The position numbers and the translations under genes were made by a program. The notes beneath the pieces are model-generated. The model did no database searches. It worked only from the letters and a program-made list of their open reading frames with translations, and was not told the origin of the DNA. A DNA stretch of 8,283 nucleotides, from assembly GCA_937890045.1 (NCBI GenBank), contig CALBXV010000113.1, positions 1-8,283 on the forward strand, read 5' to 3'. The stretch comes from an uncultured archaeon. Its GTDB lineage: Archaea > Thermoproteota > Nitrososphaeria > Nitrososphaerales > CALBXV01. The stretch's first letter is position 1; every line of letters begins with the position of its first letter. Below, one piece after another: positions 5,599-8,283 of this stretch.

Positions 5599-6304
5599 AA
5601 AGAAAAAAAATAGTAGAATGTATTTTACACAGGATACAGAAAATGCTATCATTAGATATAATGATAGTGATGATGTAGTTTTGAGAAATAAGATTTATAA
5701 TGAACATATTGCACATCCATTTGATAAATTAGCAGAAAATATAATTCACACATTTAAGTTTTATTATTTTGATGTTCCAAGTGAGGATGTAAAACACGAA
5801 GTGGTATCTTTTCTTGTAATGAATATGCATAAATTTAAAGAAGGTAAGGGTAAAGCATTTTCTTATTTTAGTATTGTTGCAAAAAATTATTTGATACTTC
5901 ATAATAATAACAATTATAAAAAAATGAAGAGTCATGATAAAATAGAGAAGTTAGATTTTGTTAGAAATATAAGTAGTGAAAAAGATTTAAAGGAAACTAA
6001 AGAATTTAATGTAGAATTTGTAAGTCAGATGTTAGATTATTGGGATAATAATATTACTAATGTTTTTAGACGACAAAAAGATATTTTGGTAGCCGACGCT
6101 GTTTTAGAATTGTTTAGAAAAAAACAATTTATAGAAAATTTTAATAAAAAGGCGTTATATATAATGATTCGAGAAATGACTGGTTCTAATACTCAACATA
6201 TTACACGAGTTATAAATCAAATGAAAAAATATTATTTTAATATGTACAAAGAATTTATTACTGATGGTAGTATAGACACTTCAAATACAGGCTCTATTTT
6301 TTAA
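5588..6304 (+). CDS. 55: T4 gp55-like late-transcription sigma factor
   Basis: 238 residues; T4 gp55 is about 185. A basic start (MPRKKKKNSR) precedes a sigma region-2-like segment, HPFDKLAENIIHTFKFYYF...SEDVKHEVVSFLVMNMHKFKEGKGKAFSYFSIVAKNYLI (about 43-103 overall). It carries the aromatic pattern FSYFSIVAKNYL typical of the -10-recognition helix in gp55 and minimal sigma-70 proteins. The C-terminal half is helical and may include a weak region-4 substitute (TGSNTQHITRVINQM). gp55 directs host RNA polymerase to TATAAATA late promoters and is activated by the sliding clamp. The protein ends TGSIF; I do not see the clear clamp-binding tail of T4 gp55. GGAG (5575-5578) lies nine bases before the start. 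It is the last gene before the minus-strand unit. Confidence 0.83.
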   Translation: MPRKKKKNSRMYFTQDTENAIIRYNDSDDVVLRNKIYNEHIAHPFDKLAENIIHTFKFYYFDVPSEDVKHEVVSFLVMNMHKFKEGKGKAFSYFSIVAKNYLILHNNNNYKKMKSHDKIEKLDFVRNISSEKDLKETKEFNVEFVSQMLDYWDNNITNVFRRQKDILVADAVLELFRKKQFIENFNKKALYIMIREMTGSNTQHITRVINQMKKYYFNMYKEFITDGSIDTSNTGSIF

Positions 6305-6310
6305 AATAAA

Positions 6311-6335
6311 AAAGGGGAACATTAAGTTCCCCTTT
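6311..6335 (-). terminator. intrinsic terminator, best oriented for the minus strand
   Basis: AAAGGGGAAC (6311-6320), loop ATTAA and GTTCCCCTTT (6326-6335) form a perfect 10-bp stem. Read on the minus strand the stem is followed by TTTATTTTAA, a good U-tract. On the plus strand only CCCATTTTG follows. It ends the minus-strand membrane-protein transcript and may also partly stop the sigma-factor operon converging from the left. Confidence 0.85.
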
Positions 6336-6348
6336 CCCATTTTGATAG

Positions 6349-6390
6349 GGTAGGTATCCTACCAAACATTCCGTTACCTACTTACGGAAT
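6349..6390 (-). other. stop-codon hairpin with possible pseudoknot
   Basis: On the minus strand ATTCCGT (6390-6384) pairs with ACGGAAT (6374-6368) around a 9-base loop that contains the TAG stop (6380-6378). The loop bases GTAGGTA (6381-6375) are exactly complementary to TACCTAC downstream (6356-6350), allowing an H-type pseudoknot with two 7-bp stems. The alternative fold is a local hairpin, GGTAGG-ATA-CCTACC (6363-6349). The terminator follows. Confidence 0.55.
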
Positions 6391-6599
6391 AAACCCACTA
6401 ACACCAATAAAGCGACGAGTCCAGCGAAACCAGATTCGCCGAATTTATCTATGATAGATGTCAGGTTACCTATAACATTCATTCCAAAAATACCGCTACC
6501 GAATAGGACTTCGCCAACGGCACCGATGGCTACAAAAGACATCATTAGATGAACTAAATCATCAATATATCCTTTGACTGTTGTTATGACTTCCTTCAT
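6378..6599 (-). CDS. small two-helix membrane protein, 73 aa
   Basis: The product has hydrophobic segments at about 16-38 (including MMSFVAIGAVGEVLFG) and 57-71 (GFAGLVALLVLVGLF), joined by VIGNLTSIIDKFGES and ending in the basic FRK. I do not recognise a named family; a holin-like or virion membrane protein is possible but unproven. The strong Shine-Dalgarno GGGAG (6610-6606) is six bases before the ATG. Its base composition differs from its neighbours: 6481-6540 is about half GC against roughly 30% around, with many C-ending codons (ATC, GTC, GGC, TTC). It is the only minus-strand gene in the window and has its own candidate promoters and terminator, which suggests high-level independent expression. 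Confidence 0.78.
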   Translation of the reverse strand: MKEVITTVKGYIDDLVHLMMSFVAIGAVGEVLFGSGIFGMNVIGNLTSIIDKFGESGFAGLVALLVLVGLFRK

Positions 6600-6675
6600 G
6601 GTTGTCTCCCGTTAGTTATGTAAATAGTTGTTAGGTGATTACCCACACAACCTTACATTAATAATTATCTGTACA

Positions 6676-6691
6676 GCGTAGAAAAATACGC
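6676..6691 (-). other. hairpin at predicted 5' end of the minus-strand transcript
   Basis: GCGTA and TACGC form a 5-bp stem around a 6-base loop. It lies about 8 bases downstream of the nearer TATAAATA box, so a late transcript would begin with or just before it. A terminal stem-loop of this kind can protect mRNA 5' ends; that role is inferred. Confidence 0.35.
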
Positions 6692-6698
6692 CAGTATA

Positions 6699-6706
6699 TA
6701 TTTATA
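6699..6706 (-). promoter_or_regulatory. T4-type late promoter box, proximal
   Basis: The minus strand reads TATAAATA (6706 to 6699), the exact T4 late-promoter -10 element. It lies inside the palindrome AGTATATA-TT-TATATACT (6693-6710). Start would be near 6692, about 90 bases before the membrane-protein ATG. The same octamer also occurs by chance inside genes (minus strand 3586-3593 and 8262-8269; plus strand 7277-7284), so position, not sequence alone, supports it. Confidence 0.5.
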
Positions 6707-6725
6707 TACTACCATTTTTAAGTTA

Positions 6726-6731
6726 TATAAT
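6726..6731 (+). promoter_or_regulatory. possible -10 element for the baseplate-gene transcript
   Basis: TATAAT on the plus strand lies 41 bases before the ATG at 6772, but no convincing -35 hexamer is seen at 16-18 bases upstream. A 6-bp hairpin, ATAGTT-GAATAA-AACTAT (6736-6753), lies in the leader. The element overlaps the distal minus-strand late box, so the two directions could interfere. Confidence 0.25.
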
Positions 6732-6738
6732 ATTTATA
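6731..6738 (-). promoter_or_regulatory. T4-type late promoter box, distal
   Basis: A second exact TATAAATA on the minus strand (6738 to 6731), 32 bases upstream of the proximal one, in the only divergent intergenic region of the window. A TTGATA hexamer 21 bases upstream of its ATATTATAT continuation could instead make a sigma-70 promoter. Confidence 0.4.
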
Positions 6739-6771
6739 GTTGAATAAAACTATCAAATTTAAGGTGAAACT

Positions 6772-7167
6772 ATGAGTATAGATTATGAAATTTTTGAAGG
6801 AAAAACTCTTTCTTCACTTCTAAAAGACGTTTATGAAAATACAATATACAATAGAAAACAATTAGATATTCTTACAAAAGAATTAGTACAGTTTATCAAA
6901 GATGGTAATACAGCTGTGCAGATTGTTCCTATGATAAAAGAGTATTTAGAAATTAATGTGAAGAATGATGATCAACTTGTAAAAATGGCAGGAATAGTAC
7001 AAAGATTAATTGCGGCTGAACAAAAAGGTGGCAGTGAAGATGAGTATGGGTTGTCAGATAAAGAAAAACAACAATTACTTTCAGGTATAGAAGAAACTGT
7101 AATGGATATACAAAAAGAATCAGATAAGATTCATGAAAAAATACAATTTAATCAGGAAAATAAGTAA
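6772..7167 (+). CDS. conserved T4-like phage protein of unknown function, 131 aa
   Basis: All-helical, soluble and acidic. The start MSIDYEIFEGKTLSSLLKDV and the central VPMIKEYLEINVKNDDQLVK (52-71) followed by AGIVQRLI resemble a small protein that often lies beside the gp5-like baseplate gene in marine T4-like phages. I know of no assigned function, and the match is from memory. AAGGTG (6761-6766) is five bases before the ATG. Its stop TAA overlaps the next ATG by one base (TAATG), which indicates translational coupling to the baseplate gene and a structural or assembly role by context. Confidence 0.75.
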   Translation: MSIDYEIFEGKTLSSLLKDVYENTIYNRKQLDILTKELVQFIKDGNTAVQIVPMIKEYLEINVKNDDQLVKMAGIVQRLIAAEQKGGSEDEYGLSDKEKQQLLSGIEETVMDIQKESDKIHEKIQFNQENK

Positions 7168-8180
7168 TGCCTTTATTAAAAATAGCTGAAGTTAAAGCTT
7201 ATGTACAACGTGCAATTACTGCGGCGTTCTCCAAAGTTGATTTTTCAGAAGAAACATTTGAAGTTGATAGATGTTATATAAATAAAGATGATATTCCTAA
7301 TAAAGATTTTAAAATGTATGGTGCAATTGAAGGTACATTTGTAAAGAGTAAACATAAATCAATTTTACCAAAGGGTGAGGGAACAATTAGACCTTTTGAT
7401 TCAAATGTTAGAAGATATCCTGTACGCGGTGAATTAGTTACTGTAAAAGAAATTAATGGTAGACATTATTATAGTACAACAGTTAATGTAAAAGGTTCAC
7501 CAAATGAAAATACAGCTAAAGGTGCGAGTTCGATTGGTAGTAATGTAGAAACAGTTCAAGAGAAAATGGGAGATACATTTGAACGTAATATTGATATAAA
7601 ACCTGTCAGTTGTTGTGAGGGTGAAATAGTTTATGAAGGTAGATTTGGTAATTCAATTAAACTTGGGTTAAACCATAAAAATAATTCGCCAAATATTAAA
7701 TTAAGAGCAGGACAAGGTGAAACAAGTGAATTACCATTGGAGCCTGTGAAGGAAAACATAGAAACAGACCACTCTTCTATTTATTTAACAACAGATGAAA
7801 GTGTTGAATTTGATGGAGAATCAGTAACAGGTAAAAAAATACTAATAAAATCTGACGGTATATTTATTAAAGGAAGTGGTGAAAATGGTGAAGTTAGAGT
7901 TATTGGAGATCAATCTATTAATTTAAATTCTGATCAAATAAAAATAGGTAATGGTGCTAATCAACCCGTAGTAAGGGGTGATGATTTAAAATCATTTTTA
8001 AATGACTTTTTAACGGACTTGGATATAACCTTTACAAATGCTATGGCAGCTATCACACCAGCTGGAGTAATTGTTACAGGTGGTGGGCCAGCCGCGGCTC
8101 CTTTTAAAGCCGGTATAATTGCTTTACAAACAAAATTAGCTAATAATACAATGTTAAGTAATAAAGTAAAAACAACATAG
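7167..8180 (+). CDS. gp5-like baseplate hub/spike structural protein
   Basis: 337 residues. An N-terminal helix (1-24) precedes a beta-rich domain with an OB-like core, VRRYPVRGELVTVKEINGRH (81-100). EGRFGNSIKLGLNHKNNSPN (157-176) and RAGQGETSE follow, then DHSSIYLTTDESVEF (201-215), and short repeated beta segments: KKILIKSDGIFIKG, GEVRVIGDQSINLNSDQIKIG. That pattern (RFGNSIxxG, IRxGQG, SSIYLT, SINLN, xIxIGxxA.QPVVRG) is the one seen in T4-like marine-phage baseplate structural proteins related to gp5/VgrG spikes. The tail from 271 is helical (GDDLKSFLNDFLTDL) with a Gly/Ala/Pro-rich linker (TGGGPAAAP). No lysozyme domain of T4 gp5 is present. It acts at the centre of the tail baseplate. AGGA upstream of the coupled start serves as ribosome-binding site. 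Confidence 0.82.
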   Translation: MPLLKIAEVKAYVQRAITAAFSKVDFSEETFEVDRCYINKDDIPNKDFKMYGAIEGTFVKSKHKSILPKGEGTIRPFDSNVRRYPVRGELVTVKEINGRHYYSTTVNVKGSPNENTAKGASSIGSNVETVQEKMGDTFERNIDIKPVSCCEGEIVYEGRFGNSIKLGLNHKNNSPNIKLRAGQGETSELPLEPVKENIETDHSSIYLTTDESVEFDGESVTGKKILIKSDGIFIKGSGENGEVRVIGDQSINLNSDQIKIGNGANQPVVRGDDLKSFLNDFLTDLDITFTNAMAAITPAGVIVTGGGPAAAPFKAGIIALQTKLANNTMLSNKVKTT

Positions 8181-8188
8181 GAGTTATT

Positions 8189-8283
8189 ATGACAAAAAAA
8201 GAGTTAATGAAAATAATACAAGAAGTAGTCCGTAAGGAAGTAAAAAAAGAAGTGCAAAAGATATTTATAAAAGAAGAAACTTC
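8189..8283 (+). CDS. start of a small lysine/glutamate-rich protein, cut by window edge
   Basis: AGGAG (8179-8183), overlapping the baseplate stop codon, is five bases before the ATG. The 31 visible codons begin MTKKELMKIIQEVVRKEVKK, a strongly charged amphipathic helix. Too little is present to assign a family. The spacing and ribosome-binding site show it continues the late operon. Confidence 0.7.
   Translation, partial: MTKKELMKIIQEVVRKEVKKEVQKIFIKEET

Noticed and set aside
5729..5935. 68-codon minus-strand ORF inside the sigma-factor gene
   Set aside because: It lies antisense to the conserved sigma region, and its Ile/Phe/Tyr-rich translation is typical of reversed AT-rich coding sequence.
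1..8283. CRISPR array, insertion sequence or attachment site
   Set aside because: No spaced direct repeats, transposase, integrase or terminal inverted repeats were seen on either strand.

Overview
The window looks like part of the genome of a T4-like tailed phage (a contractile-tailed myovirus, probably marine). The evidence is a T4 gp55-type late sigma factor, a gp5-like baseplate/spike protein, a glycosyltransferase, and a purine-metabolism enzyme carried as an auxiliary gene. The DNA is AT-rich, genes are packed with stop/start overlaps, and no cellular housekeeping operon is present. The marine T4-like assignment is an inference from protein families, not from any search.

Region 1 (1-1663): the 3' part of a CBS-less GMP reductase/IMP dehydrogenase gene, a previously unlisted 50-residue acidic ORF, and then a transfer-messenger RNA (tmRNA, ssrA) at 1164-1606. 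The tmRNA is the main discovery. It has an alanine-type tRNA-like domain with the G3-U70 pair, a canonical T-arm, pseudoknots equivalent to PK1, PK2 and PK3, and a P5 hairpin holding the tag stop codon. Its tag frame looks unusually long, ends in Tyr-Ala-Tyr-Ala, and contains a perfect 10-bp long-range stem.

Region 2 (1664-6304): six plus-strand genes. They are a membrane-anchored 3D-domain (MltA/RlpA-like) protein, a GT-B glycosyltransferase behind a good host-type sigma-70 promoter, an unrecognised 280-residue protein, an HD-domain phosphohydrolase, a small membrane/coiled-coil protein, and the gp55-like late sigma factor. The last five are nearly overlapping and probably form one operon. 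Two junctions share an identical 13-mer in which the terminal Trp-Trp codons also serve as the ribosome-binding site of the next gene.

Region 3 (6305-6771): a self-contained minus-strand unit. A 73-residue, higher-GC, two-helix membrane protein has a strong Shine-Dalgarno, two TATAAATA late-promoter-like boxes upstream, a possible pseudoknot over its stop codon and a terminator whose U-tract faces the minus strand. The adjacent sigma factor gene would be expected to serve such late promoters.

Region 4 (6772-8283): plus-strand late genes, namely a conserved helical protein of unknown role, the gp5-like baseplate/spike protein, and the start of a further small gene cut by the window edge.
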